Of a stretch of 64,000 nucleotides of DNA, positions 24,880 through 33,536 are shown piece by piece. Location of the stretch: the NCBI GenBank assembly GCA_013289795.1, contig JABCZH010000001.1:124001-188000 (forward strand). The letters are read 5' to 3'. The notes beneath the pieces are model-generated. The model saw only the letters and a program-made list of their open reading frames with translations, was not told the origin of the DNA and searched no databases. The position numbers were made by a program, and so were the translations under genes. Numbering within the stretch: position 1 is the stretch's first letter; every line of letters starts with the position of its first letter. The DNA is from Acidobacteriota bacterium (GTDB lineage Bacteria; Acidobacteriota; Terriglobia; Terriglobales; Acidobacteriaceae).

Positions 24880-26141
24880 CCATGGCAGAAGAGAACCCAG
24901 CAAGCGGTCCGCCAGCAGGTAAAGACCCGCCAGCTTCACCGGGCACAGAATCTGTCCTCCGAGGGCCGCGTGTATCCACACGGGCCAGGAATCGCAAGAA
25001 CACGGTGATTGCCGTAGCTATCGTGGTGCTGGTTGTGGGCGGAGTGTTTTTGTGGCGTTATCTGGGCAGCTATGAATCTACCGATGACGCCCAGGTGGAT
25101 GTTCACCTTTCTCCGGTCAGCGCGCGGATTTCCGGCTACGTGATCGCGGTCAACGTGGGCGACAACCAGTGGGTGCAGAAGGGCGACGTGCTGGTGGAGA
25201 TTGACCCGAAAGACTACGAGGTTGCGGTTGAGCAGGCGCAAGCGAACCTTGCCAACGCCGAAGCAACCGCGGAGTCGCTGAATATTACAGTTCCGATTAC
25301 CTCGGTGAGTACGTCGAGCCAATTGAGTTTCAGCACCTCGGACGTCTCAAATGCCAGTGCCGGAATCAGCGCGGCGGACGCACAGCTCACCTCGGCTCAT
25401 GCCCAGTTGCAACAAGCTGAGGCGAACGACGTGAAGGCGCAAGACGACCTCGTCCGCTACAAGGCGCTGGTGGATAAGCGCGAGGTTTCCGAGCAAATTT
25501 ACGACCAGGCATTGGCCGCCGCCAAAGCCAGTACGGCATCGGTGGCCGCCGGACATGCCAATGAGGCCGCCGCTGAACAGGCCGTGAAGCAGGCCCACGA
25601 CCGGCTGGCCCAAGCCGAAGCAAACCGGCGATCGGCGGAAACGGCGCCGCAGCAGGTGTCGTCAAGCCAAGCACGCGCGCGGGCGGCCGTCGCCGATGTG
25701 CAACAGAAGCGCGCTCTACTTGAACAGGCACAGCTCAATCTCAGCTACACCAAGATTGTGGCCCCGGTCACTGGTGAAGTGAATAAGACCGTGGTGGTCG
25801 GGCTGAATGTCCAACCCGGGCAGCAGTTGCTTACGGTTGTCCCACTCGATGAAGTATGGATCACCGCTAATTTCAAAGAGACGCAACTCAAGCACATGCG
25901 AGTCGGACAAAAAGCAGATATCAGTGTGGATTCGAACGGCCGAAGTTTCAAAGGTCACGTGGACAGCATTGCCGGGGCCACGGGGCCGCTGTTCAGTTTG
26001 CTTCCGCCGGAAAACGCCACTGGTAACTACGTCAAGATCGTGCAGCGGATTCCGGTAAAGATTGTCCTTGAACCCGAAGAAAACCGTGACCACCAGCTCC
26101 GGCCGGGCATGAACGTGGTGCCGGATGTTTACCTGAGATGA
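24876..26141 (+). CDS. HlyD/EmrA-type membrane-fusion protein
   Basis: A 421-residue adaptor. A polar, proline-rich cytoplasmic N-terminus is followed by one membrane helix (VIAVAIVVLVVGGVFLW, about 44-60). A lipoyl-like half-domain follows (GYVIAVNVGDNQWVQKGDVL), then an alpha-hairpin of about 150 residues and the second half (IVAPVTGEVNKTVVVGLNVQ). The beta-barrel segment is PLDEVWITANFKETQLKHMR. It links the TolC-like channel to the inner-membrane exporter. The start overlaps the tolC stop with AAAGGAAA upstream; its stop overlaps the exporter start by ATGA. Confidence 0.94.
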   Translation: MTMAEENPASGPPAGKDPPASPGTESVLRGPRVSTRARNRKNTVIAVAIVVLVVGGVFLWRYLGSYESTDDAQVDVHLSPVSARISGYVIAVNVGDNQWVQKGDVLVEIDPKDYEVAVEQAQANLANAEATAESLNITVPITSVSTSSQLSFSTSDVSNASAGISAADAQLTSAHAQLQQAEANDVKAQDDLVRYKALVDKREVSEQIYDQALAAAKASTASVAAGHANEAAAEQAVKQAHDRLAQAEANRRSAETAPQQVSSSQARARAAVADVQQKRALLEQAQLNLSYTKIVAPVTGEVNKTVVVGLNVQPGQQLLTVVPLDEVWITANFKETQLKHMRVGQKADISVDSNGRSFKGHVDSIAGATGPLFSLLPPENATGNYVKIVQRIPVKIVLEPEENRDHQLRPGMNVVPDVYLR

Positions 26142-27736
26142 GTTCCGCCACTGCAATCTCGCTCGACCAGGACGTCTGGCGTCCTAAGTACAACCCGTGG
26201 CTGATTGCGGTGGTTGTCGCCATGGCGGCGTTCATGGAGGTGCTCGACACCAGCATCGCCAATGTGGCTCTGCCATACATTGCGGGAAATTTGGGGGCGA
26301 GCAACGATCAGAGTACTTGGGTTCTGACCTCGTATTTGGTGTCGAACGCGATTGTCCTGCCGATAAGTGGCTGGCTCGCCGGCGCGATCGGACGTAAGCG
26401 CTTTTTCATGGCCTGCCTGGGTGTCTTCACGGTGAGTTCCTTGCTCTGTGCGGTTGCGCCGAGTCTCGGCCTTCTGCTTTTCTTTCGGGTGCTGCAAGGC
26501 GCGGGCGGCGGCGGATTGCAGCCGATGGCCCAGGCCATTCTGGCCGATACTTTCCCTCCGCAACAGCGTGGACTCGCGTTTGCGCTGTACGGCATTACCG
26601 CCATCATGGCGCCTACGATCGGGCCAACGCTCGGTGGGTGGATCACTTTCAACTATTCCTGGCGGTGGATTTTTTTCATCAATCTTCCCGTCGGGATCCT
26701 GACATGGCTTCTGGTACGGCGGTTTGTCGAGGACCCTCCTTATCTCGCCAGGCTCAAGGCGGCTGGGGTCAAGCTGGATTACATCGGCATCGCCCTTCTG
26801 ACGCTCGGCATCGGGGCATTACAGGTGCTGCTCGATAGGGGCCAGGAGGATGATTGGTTCGGTTCGCACTTCATCACAACGTTGGTCGTCATGGCGGCTG
26901 TTTCCCTGATCTCGCTGGTCATCTGGGAGTGGTTTCAAAAAGCGCCGATCATCGACGTCCGCATGTTCAAGAACTTTAACTTTGCGGGCGCGAGCCTGAT
27001 GATGTTTATGCTGGGAATCATGCTGTTCAGCAGCCTGGTGCTGATGCCGCAGTTCCTCCAGACCCTATTAGGGTATACGTCCGAGCTGGCTGGGCTTGCG
27101 CTATCGGCGGGGGGGCTGGTTTTGCTGATCGAGATGCCGATTATGGGGCAGCTGACGACCAAGATCCAGGCGCGGCGGCTGATTGCCTTCGGCTGGTTGT
27201 CTTTGTCGATCGCCATGTACTATTCGACCCAGCGGATTGATTTGCAGATCAGCTTCAGCGCCGCCACTTGGTTGCGCATCGCCCAGGTGATTGGGCTGGG
27301 GTTCCTGTTCGTCCCAATTACGCTGGCGGCTTACGTCGGAATTGCGGCGGAGAAGAACAATGCGGTCGCCGGAATCATCAATTTCATGCGCAACATGGGC
27401 AGCAGTGTCGGGACTTCAATGGTCACCACGCTGATCGCGCGGCGCTCACAGTTCCATCAGGCACGGCTGATTGAGTTCACTCGGGAGGGGAATCCGAATT
27501 TCCAAAACTCGGTGAACGGCCTCGCCCAGCGCCTGGGTCACGCAGGGATGAGCCCTCCTGACGCACAGATGGGAGCTTATGCAAGGATCTATCAGTCCAT
27601 TCAGGCGCAGGCCGGCACGTTGGCCTACATTGATACGTTCATGGTGCTCTGTGTGGGAGCGGGGATTATGTTCTTTCTGTCTTTTCTTCTGAAGAAAAAC
27701 GAGCCGGGCGGCGGGGGCGAGCTGGCGGCGGGCTGA
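26138..27736 (+). CDS. emrB: DHA2-family drug:H+ antiporter (EmrB/QacA type)
   Basis: A 532-residue major-facilitator protein with about 14 membrane helices. Motif D1 is FMEVLDTSIANVALPYIAG in helix 1. Motif A is SGWLAGAIGRKRFF. Motif C is YGITAIMAPTIGPTLGGWI (G-x8-G-x3-GPxxGG). These place it in the EmrB/QacA subfamily. With the adaptor and TolC-like channel it would expel hydrophobic drugs or metabolites across both membranes. No adjacent MarR/TetR regulator is seen, so its control is unknown. Confidence 0.95.
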   Translation: MSSATAISLDQDVWRPKYNPWLIAVVVAMAAFMEVLDTSIANVALPYIAGNLGASNDQSTWVLTSYLVSNAIVLPISGWLAGAIGRKRFFMACLGVFTVSSLLCAVAPSLGLLLFFRVLQGAGGGGLQPMAQAILADTFPPQQRGLAFALYGITAIMAPTIGPTLGGWITFNYSWRWIFFINLPVGILTWLLVRRFVEDPPYLARLKAAGVKLDYIGIALLTLGIGALQVLLDRGQEDDWFGSHFITTLVVMAAVSLISLVIWEWFQKAPIIDVRMFKNFNFAGASLMMFMLGIMLFSSLVLMPQFLQTLLGYTSELAGLALSAGGLVLLIEMPIMGQLTTKIQARRLIAFGWLSLSIAMYYSTQRIDLQISFSAATWLRIAQVIGLGFLFVPITLAAYVGIAAEKNNAVAGIINFMRNMGSSVGTSMVTTLIARRSQFHQARLIEFTREGNPNFQNSVNGLAQRLGHAGMSPPDAQMGAYARIYQSIQAQAGTLAYIDTFMVLCVGAGIMFFLSFLLKKNEPGGGGELAAG

Positions 27737-27772
27737 GCGCAGTAGAATAAGCGTAGTGAGCTGGGAACTCGA

Positions 27773-28408
27773 ATGATCAAAATCGTCACCATTGAGCGGG
27801 AATACGGTTGCGGCGGCGGCGAAATCGCCCAGCAGCTTGCGCAACACCTGGGATGGAAGCTTTGGGACCAGTTGCTGACGGAGGAGATCGCCCGCCTGGC
27901 AAATTGCCCCAAGGCGGAAGTGGAGTGCCGGGAGGAGCGGAACGATCCGCTTTACTACCGGCTGTTCAAGTCGTTTTTGCGGGGAAGTTATGAGGGAAGT
28001 ATCAATGCGCACAAGCTGAAGCTGGTTGACAGCGAATGCATTATTAAGTTTACGGAGCGGGTGGTTCTGCAGGCGGCGGAAAGCGGAAACTGCGTGATGG
28101 TAGGAAGGGGATCCCAGCATTTTCTTAGAGACCGCCGAAACACCTTGCGTGTGTTTCTTTATGCTCCTAGAGAAGACAAGATACGGCGGCTGCTGGCTCG
28201 CGGCAAGAGTGAGAGCGAGGCCGAGGAACTGGTGGATACGGTCGATCGCGAACGGATCGATTTCATCGCGAAGTATTTTGGCGTGGAGTGGCCGAACCTG
28301 CCGCTGTATCACGCGATGATTAATACCTCGATTGGCGATGAAACCGTAGTGCAGATGATTGTGAGTTTCTTGAAGACATTGGATTCCCAATTGACTGCAG
28401 TTGGTTGA
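27773..28408 (+). CDS. Cytidylate-kinase-like protein
   Basis: A 211-residue P-loop kinase-like protein. It starts MIKIVTIEREYGCGGGEIAQ QLAQHLGWKLWDQ, which is the altered Walker A of the cytidylate-kinase-like family (GxGGGEIA in place of GPxGSGKS). Later segments are VVLQAAESGNCVMVGRGSQH and the lid-like LRVFLYAPREDKIRRLLA. These proteins occur alone or fused to other domains in several phyla and have no established substrate. True CMP kinase activity should not be assumed. It lies 36 bases after emrB on the same strand. Confidence 0.85.
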   Translation: MIKIVTIEREYGCGGGEIAQQLAQHLGWKLWDQLLTEEIARLANCPKAEVECREERNDPLYYRLFKSFLRGSYEGSINAHKLKLVDSECIIKFTERVVLQAAESGNCVMVGRGSQHFLRDRRNTLRVFLYAPREDKIRRLLARGKSESEAEELVDTVDRERIDFIAKYFGVEWPNLPLYHAMINTSIGDETVVQMIVSFLKTLDSQLTAVG

Positions 28409-28448
28409 GATCCCGCCACAATTTGTCCGTCTCCGCGCCTGGAGCATC

Positions 28449-29795
28449 TTATTTCCCAATACAGAATGTGCTGAAGATCAGGTTGAGGATGTCGTCGGTG
28501 GTGGTGGCTCCGGTGATTTCGTCGAGCGGGCGCAGGGCATTGTAGAGATCAAGCAGCAGCATTTCATGGGGAATGCGCTTGCCGACCGCCGACGCGGCAG
28601 CGCTGAGGCCGACAAGCGACTCTTGAACAAGATTCTGATGGCGAAGGTTGGTGAGGAATCCAGCTTCGGCCTGGGCACCGTGGTCTCCGCCGACGTGACG
28701 CAGGATCTCCTGGCGTAGTTCGGGGATGCCGGCGCCGGTGAGGGCGGAGGTGCGAACGCCCGTCCCTTCGTGGGATGGAACAAGGTCACATTTGTTGTGG
28801 ACTACGATCGCGGGGCGTCCGGCGACTTGTTGTAGCAGTTCGGCATCTTCCGGAACAGTTGCTTGAGAAGCATCCACTACCACCAGCACCAGATCGGCAT
28901 CGGCGAGGGCTTCGTGGGATTTGCGGATGCCAATGCTTTCAGCTTCGTCGAGGGCGCGGCGGATGCCGGCGGTATCCACTAGCTTCACAGGAATTCCACC
29001 GATGGCGACAGTTTCGCTTACCAGATCGCGAGTAGTGCCCGGAGCGGCGGTCACGATGGCCCGCTCTCGCTCGACCAGACAATTAAACAGACTGGACTTG
29101 CCGACGTTGGGGCGGCCGACGATGGCGAGCGTCAGGCCCTCGTGCACCAGCTTGCCGTACGCGAAGGTCGAGGCCAGTTGGTCGAGGGGAAGCCGAAGCG
29201 CGGCTATGTGGTGAAGTATCTGGTCTGCGGGTAAAACGGAGACGTCGTCTTCGGCGAAATCAACACCGGCCTCCAGGGTAGCGATCAGCTTGACCAGCTC
29301 TTGCTTGATGGGCTGCAAGCGACGGGAGAGAGCGCCATCCAATTGCTGGGCGGCGACTTTGGCCTGGTAGAGGGTCTGCGAGTCGATGAGGTCACGGACG
29401 GCCTCAGCCTGGGTGAGATCGATGCGGCCGTTGAGAAACGCGCGCATGGTGAACTCACCGGGCTCGGCGAGGCGGGCGCCGCGGGCGAGAGCGAGCTCGA
29501 CCACATGGCGGAGAACCACGGGTGAGCCGTGGGCAGAAATTTCGATGATGTCGTCGGTGGTGTAGGAATGGGGTTTGGCGAAGTAGGTGACTACGACTTC
29601 GTCGATGCGCTGCGGATCCCCCGCGCCCGGCTCCGCCAGTTCGCCGAAGATGGCGCGGCCGGGATCGAGATCGTGTTTCATGCTAAGCATCGGTAGGGCT
29701 ATTTTCCTGGCTTCGGGGCCGGCGAGGCGCACGACGCCGATGCCGCCGCGTCCGGGTGGCGTGGCTATGGCGACTATGGTGTCGTCTAGATTCAC
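28449..29795 (-). CDS. mnmE: tRNA modification GTPase MnmE
   Basis: A 448-residue protein. The N-terminal tetrahydrofolate-binding domain starts DDTIVAIATPPGRGGIGVVR. The helical domain holds an inserted G domain with P-loop GRPNVGKSSLFN (around 220-232), DTAGIRRALDEAESIG, and NKCD. The C-terminal CIGK supplies the conserved cysteine. With MnmG it adds the carboxymethylaminomethyl group to U34 of certain tRNAs. MnmG is not in the window. It is the last gene of the leftward rpmH cluster, 150 bases after jag. Confidence 0.98.
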   Translation of the reverse strand: MNLDDTIVAIATPPGRGGIGVVRLAGPEARKIALPMLSMKHDLDPGRAIFGELAEPGAGDPQRIDEVVVTYFAKPHSYTTDDIIEISAHGSPVVLRHVVELALARGARLAEPGEFTMRAFLNGRIDLTQAEAVRDLIDSQTLYQAKVAAQQLDGALSRRLQPIKQELVKLIATLEAGVDFAEDDVSVLPADQILHHIAALRLPLDQLASTFAYGKLVHEGLTLAIVGRPNVGKSSLFNCLVERERAIVTAAPGTTRDLVSETVAIGGIPVKLVDTAGIRRALDEAESIGIRKSHEALADADLVLVVVDASQATVPEDAELLQQVAGRPAIVVHNKCDLVPSHEGTGVRTSALTGAGIPELRQEILRHVGGDHGAQAEAGFLTNLRHQNLVQESLVGLSAAASAVGKRIPHEMLLLDLYNALRPLDEITGATTTDDILNLIFSTFCIGK

Positions 29796-29945
29796 ATCCA
29801 GATTGTAGCGGGTGGAAGATCAAAGCCTTTAACGCAGAGATCGCGGAGGACTTCCGTCGAGGACGCAGAGAGAACGTCAAACCCAAGAAAATCTTAACCG
29901 CAAAGGGCGCTAAGTAACCCCGCAAAGAGCGCGAAAGAAGCCAAG

Positions 29946-30482
29946 CTACGGAATTGTCTTCCGCATTGGCCTACCCGCGGGCTTGTAGTCCTTGGGATAG
30001 ACCACCAGGCAGCGGCGGCCGCCTTCACCTTGACTCTCGGTGTGCAGGTCGGCTTGGTCGCGCAAAGCCAGGTGGACGATGCGGCGCTCGCGGGAAGACA
30101 TGGGCGCGAATTCGTAGGGCGATCCTGTCTGGCGCACGCGCTCGGCGGCCACAGTGGCAGCCATGCGCAGTTCTTCCAGCCGCAGCTTGCGCTGATTCAT
30201 GCAGTCGAAACAGATTTTCTCGTGCTCGTTTCCGGGAAGCCGGAGCATCTCGATGGCCAGCAACTCGACGGCGCGCAGCAATTCGCCACCGCGCTCCAGC
30301 AGCAAAGTAGAATCGGGACCGGCAAACTCCACCAAAATCTCAGGACGCTCCCAATCACGCTCATCAGGCAGTGGCGGATCGACCGTGATGCGGTACTTGA
30401 GGTGAAGACCTCCCTGGGTGACCACCCCACGGAGGAAGTCGTTGATCTTGTTGGCGGCGGCGATTTTGTCGGGAATTGGCAT
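29946..30482 (-). CDS. jag: Jag/KhpB-like R3H-domain RNA-binding protein
   Basis: A 178-residue protein between yidC and mnmE, the usual place of jag (khpB/eloR). The C-terminal R3H domain is clear (SPYEFAPMSSRERRIVHLAL, including the Arg and His that name it). The middle resembles a degenerate KH domain (ILVEFAGPDSTLLLERGGEL LRAVELLA). The N-terminal Jag_N domain is absent, making it shorter than the ~205-residue or longer homologues. It probably binds RNA. Confidence 0.88.
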   Translation of the reverse strand: MPIPDKIAAANKINDFLRGVVTQGGLHLKYRITVDPPLPDERDWERPEILVEFAGPDSTLLLERGGELLRAVELLAIEMLRLPGNEHEKICFDCMNQRKLRLEELRMAATVAAERVRQTGSPYEFAPMSSRERRIVHLALRDQADLHTESQGEGGRRCLVVYPKDYKPAGRPMRKTIP

Positions 30483-30504
30483 AAAGCTTTCAGCTCTCAG
30501 CTCT

Positions 30505-30552
30505 CAGCTATCAGCTCAGGCACCTCGCTGATAGCTGACGGCTGATAGCTGG
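30505..30552 (-). repeat. AGCT-rich inverted and direct repeat between yidC and jag
   Basis: CAGCTATCAGC (30505-30515) pairs perfectly with GCTGATAGCTG (30527-30537), and a second copy of GCTGATAGCTGG follows at 30541-30552. Upstream the unit CAGCTCT is repeated in tandem. The hairpin has no T-tract on the minus strand, so it is not an obvious terminator. Confidence 0.6.
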
Positions 30553-30555
30553 TTT

Positions 30556-32301
30556 TCACTTCTTCTCTTTCTTCCGGGCCCGCTTCAACGCAATCTCTCG
30601 CATTTCGCGGCCCAGGCTGGTGCGGTTCATGATGGCCTGCTGCACGATGGCGATGATGCTTCCCTCCACCCAATAGAGACACAAGCCCGCAGCGAGTCTG
30701 TAGCTGATGAAGCCGAACATTACCGGCATCATCACGTTCAGCATTTTCTGCTGCGAGGGATCCATGCCGGCCTGCGGGGTCATACGCTGCGTGGCCAACC
30801 CCGTAATGATAATCAGAACGGGAAGAATCAGGTATGGATCTGCAGACGATAAATCCTTAATCCACAGCCACGATGCCTGGCGCAAGTCGAGGGCGGAACC
30901 CAGCATGGCGTAGTACGCAAACAGGAAGGGCATCTGGATCAGCATGGGCAAACAACCGCCCACCGGGCTGACGCCCTGGGTTTTCATCAGCGCGCCGATT
31001 TCGGTGTTCATTTCCTGGCGCCGCGGATCGCGCATACCGTACTTCTTGTATTTCTCCTTGATGGCGTTCATCTGCGGCTGAATTTTCTGCATCTTCAGCG
31101 CCGACTTCATGCTGGTGATGCGCAGCGGCAACAGCGCCAGATTGATGATCAGGGTCTGAATGACGATCGCCCAGCCCCAATTGCCGACGTATTTGAAGGT
31201 CCACTGAAGCCAGAGAAACAGCGGCCTCGCAATCACGCCAAAAAAGCCGAAGTTGACCAAGCCGCGCAGATCGGGAGGGGCGTCTGCGATGGTGGGAACG
31301 ACTACGGTTTCAAGCGTATGCAGCTGCTTGGGGCCAACGTATAGGCGCTCCAAAGTTGGGCTTTGGGGATTTCCCACCGCCGCGCCCAGCACGTCAGCCT
31401 TGGTGGTCTCTGGCGTGTTGGACTTTGCGTCCTTCGGAATATCGATGGAGTTGCGCAACGTGACGGCCACCGCGGTCGCAGGATCGTCGGGAATGAACAC
31501 CGCCGCGAAGTACTGATCGACCGCACCGGCCCAGTTAAAGGGCCCCGGCACAGTGTTGCCACCGCTGACGGACTTAATTGCAAGACGCTTGATGTCGCGA
31601 TTGATCTGATAATCGAGGCGGCTGGTGGCGTAACCCGCGGGACTGATCTCATCTCCGAACCCGGCGGGCCAGGCAGGGAAGGCTGGGATGGCGCCGCCTT
31701 TGGACGTTACGGACGTCTCCACCTGAACTACGTAAGTATGGTCAAAGCGCAAGACTTTGTGGACGGAGATGTCCGGAGCGGCGTATTCGAAAGTGAGTTC
31801 CGCCGGGGCCGTTAATGTGCCCGAAGATGAAGTCACGTAAAGCGCCGAGCTCAGTTGGTTGCGAAGACTCTCGTCGTAGGTCCACAAGCTGAGCGGGTAG
31901 CCGTACCGTTCCGCTGCGGTTTTGTTGACCAGTTCCAGCGGCGAGCCCTTGTCGTCTTTGAACTTCTTGAGGATCCACGACTTAACCTGACCACCGCGGT
32001 TGGTAAAAGTGACGCGATAGAGGTCGTTCTCGACTACGGTTTCGGATTCGGTGGAGGCCTGTTTCGTGGCTACGGCCGCATATCCCGGGCTTTTGGGTCG
32101 TTCGACTTCAGCGGTGTTGGCGGCGGGCAAAGCCGGCGCCTGGGTTTGAGCCTGTGGCTGCGTCTGCGTCGCAGGCGGCTGGGGATAGTACTTCTTTAGC
32201 AGAGGCTGGAAGAGGACAATCACCAGAAAAGTGAGGGCAAAGACCAGGAGCAGACGGCGCTCCATGCCGGGCTCTTGCTGCGGATTCTGAAATTCTGCCA
32301 A
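30556..32301 (-). CDS. yidC: Membrane protein insertase YidC
   Basis: A 581-residue Gram-negative-type YidC. It has an N-terminal helix (LLLVFALTFLVIVLFQPLL, about 16-34), a proline/glutamine-rich linker, a large periplasmic P1 domain (about 75-370), and the conserved insertase core in the last 230 residues (WGWAIVIQTLIINLALLPLR, KMQKIQPQMNAIKEKYKKYG, PVGGCLPMLIQMPFLFAYYA, with the final helices and a basic tail RKKEKK). The long P1 domain shows a diderm envelope. It inserts membrane proteins alone or with SecYEG. It is 11 bases downstream of yidD. Confidence 0.98.
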   Translation of the reverse strand: MAEFQNPQQEPGMERRLLLVFALTFLVIVLFQPLLKKYYPQPPATQTQPQAQTQAPALPAANTAEVERPKSPGYAAVATKQASTESETVVENDLYRVTFTNRGGQVKSWILKKFKDDKGSPLELVNKTAAERYGYPLSLWTYDESLRNQLSSALYVTSSSGTLTAPAELTFEYAAPDISVHKVLRFDHTYVVQVETSVTSKGGAIPAFPAWPAGFGDEISPAGYATSRLDYQINRDIKRLAIKSVSGGNTVPGPFNWAGAVDQYFAAVFIPDDPATAVAVTLRNSIDIPKDAKSNTPETTKADVLGAAVGNPQSPTLERLYVGPKQLHTLETVVVPTIADAPPDLRGLVNFGFFGVIARPLFLWLQWTFKYVGNWGWAIVIQTLIINLALLPLRITSMKSALKMQKIQPQMNAIKEKYKKYGMRDPRRQEMNTEIGALMKTQGVSPVGGCLPMLIQMPFLFAYYAMLGSALDLRQASWLWIKDLSSADPYLILPVLIIITGLATQRMTPQAGMDPSQQKMLNVMMPVMFGFISYRLAAGLCLYWVEGSIIAIVQQAIMNRTSLGREMREIALKRARKKEKK

Positions 32302-32312
32302 TGGCTTCTTTC

Positions 32313-32552
32313 TCAGTGACTACAGGAACTCTTCATTACGGGATCAACGCCGCCCCGGGTAAAGGGATGACACCGGAGCACGCGCCATACCGCCATCAGC
32401 GAACCCCTTAAAGCCCCACAACGTTCCACCGCTTCCATGGCGTACTCAGAACAAGTTGGCACATAGCGGCACGCGGGTGGAAGCATGGGCGACACAGCCC
32501 AGCGATAGGCTCGCAGCAAGCCCAGCACGACGTTTTGTGCGATCCTATTCAT
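32313..32552 (-). CDS. yidD: Membrane protein insertion efficiency factor YidD
   Basis: 79 residues from ATG 32552 ([18 protein letters not shown]), the canonical start. The family signature is [16 protein letters not shown] and [14 protein letters not shown] with three conserved cysteines. The start overlaps the rnpA stop by eight bases (ATGAATAG). It lies at the membrane near YidC and improves insertion efficiency in E. coli. Confidence 0.96.
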   Translation of the reverse strand: MNRIAQNVVLGLLRAYRWAVSPMLPPACRYVPTCSEYAMEAVERCGALRGSLMAVWRVLRCHPFTRGGVDPVMKSSCSH

Positions 32553-32973
32553 TCGGATCCTGAGCATTCTGCTTTCCGGAAAACTTCCGGACCACCGCAA
32601 ACATTTGGCCGATCTCCTTGGTCAAGTCAGAGAAATCAACTGTCAGCAGAGATTTCTTCGGATTGATCACAATGTCGACAGGCGATTGAAACTCCGGCCA
32701 ATTGAGTCGGACCGCTTCCCGCAGGCGGCGGCGCATACGATTGCGTTGCACCGCGCCGCCGAGCATCTTACTGACAGTGAAGCCGATGCGCAGCGTGTTT
32801 CCTTCCTCGCGCCGCCGGTAGAACGCCGTCAGGTGAGGGGCGAAGTGGCGCCGTCCCTGTTTGTAAACCCGCTCGAAGTCGGCGTGCCGAAGCAGGCGGA
32901 CATCGCGGGGAAACTTCCTGCGTTTACCGGAACCAGACACGCTGGGGCTGCTCCTGGGAGCGGCACCGCTCAC
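32545..32973 (-). CDS. rnpA: Ribonuclease P protein component
   Basis: A 142-residue protein with the RNase P protein fold: [19 protein letters not shown], then [20 protein letters not shown] and RRRLREAVR. The basic RNR motif ([12 protein letters not shown]) contacts the RNA subunit. About 20 extra N-terminal residues ([17 protein letters not shown]) precede the family start; translation could begin later. It cleaves 5' leaders from pre-tRNA with the RnpB RNA. It lies between rpmH and yidD as in most bacteria. Confidence 0.96.
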   Translation of the reverse strand: MSGAAPRSSPSVSGSGKRRKFPRDVRLLRHADFERVYKQGRRHFAPHLTAFYRRREEGNTLRIGFTVSKMLGGAVQRNRMRRRLREAVRLNWPEFQSPVDIVINPKKSLLTVDFSDLTKEIGQMFAVVRKFSGKQNAQDPNE

Positions 32974-33030
32974 GCTTCGCGATCCAGACTCTAGTTGCAG
33001 AATTCCCGCCCATTCCGGAAAGAAGAAACG

Positions 33031-33186
33031 CTACTCACGGAAACCGGGCTTTACCGACACTCGCTTGCGCCCCTTGGCGCGCCGGCGCGAAATCACCGCC
33101 TGCCCCGCCTTGGTCTTCATACGCGTGCGAAAGCCGTGCGTCTTCGAGCGGTGACGGCGGTTAGGTTGGAACGTGCGCTTGGGCAT
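33031..33186 (-). CDS. rpmH: 50S ribosomal protein L34
   Basis: A 51-residue protein read directly from the sequence: [20 protein letters not shown] at the start, then [20 protein letters not shown] and a tail [11 protein letters not shown]. It is the canonical L34, a few residues longer than the E. coli protein. It heads the leftward cluster rpmH-rnpA-yidD-yidC-jag-mnmE. A promoter lies at 33245-33274. Confidence 0.97.
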   Translation of the reverse strand: MPKRTFQPNRRHRSKTHGFRTRMKTKAGQAVISRRRAKGRKRVSVKPGFRE

Positions 33187-33244
33187 GAAACTTGGCTGCT
33201 CCTGACTGGATTCGTAGATGCTATGAACGCTGAGTGAAACTAAG

Positions 33245-33274
33245 AGTATAAATGAGGCGTGGCGAGACGGGCAA
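33245..33274 (-). promoter_or_regulatory. Promoter of the rpmH cluster
   Basis: On the minus strand TTGCCC (33269-33274) and TATACT (33245-33250) are separated by 18 bases. Transcription would start near 33238, about 52 bases before the rpmH start. Confidence 0.55.
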
Positions 33275-33336
33275 ACGGCGCGGCCGAGTCCGGGCCTGGC
33301 ACTGCACCACGAGCGCGGCAGTTATAAAGTCGGCAC

Positions 33337-33404
33337 TTGACAGAAATTTCGTTTAGCAGTTGGAATCCTCTATCCAGAAAAAACTCCGGCGAATGATTTC
33401 CACA
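33337..33404 (+). promoter_or_regulatory. dnaA promoter region with a DnaA-box-like site
   Basis: A perfect -35 TTGACA (33337-33342) is followed after 18 bases by the -10-like TGGAAT (33361-33366). ATTTCCACA at 33396-33404 matches the DnaA box TTWTNCACA at eight of nine positions, consistent with autoregulation or with an origin subregion. The rest of the 350-base gap between rpmH and dnaA (33187-33536) shows no gene. Confidence 0.45.
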
Positions 33405-33536
33405 AAGCGGGAAAAATTGTGCTACTATGCCGCCTGTTCCTGCTCATGGATATTTTTCTGGCTCCAGCGAAACCGCCTACCGTCCGGCGGTCTGAGCGGG
33501 GGATTTCCGGCACTCATATTTGAATAGCGGGCGCTG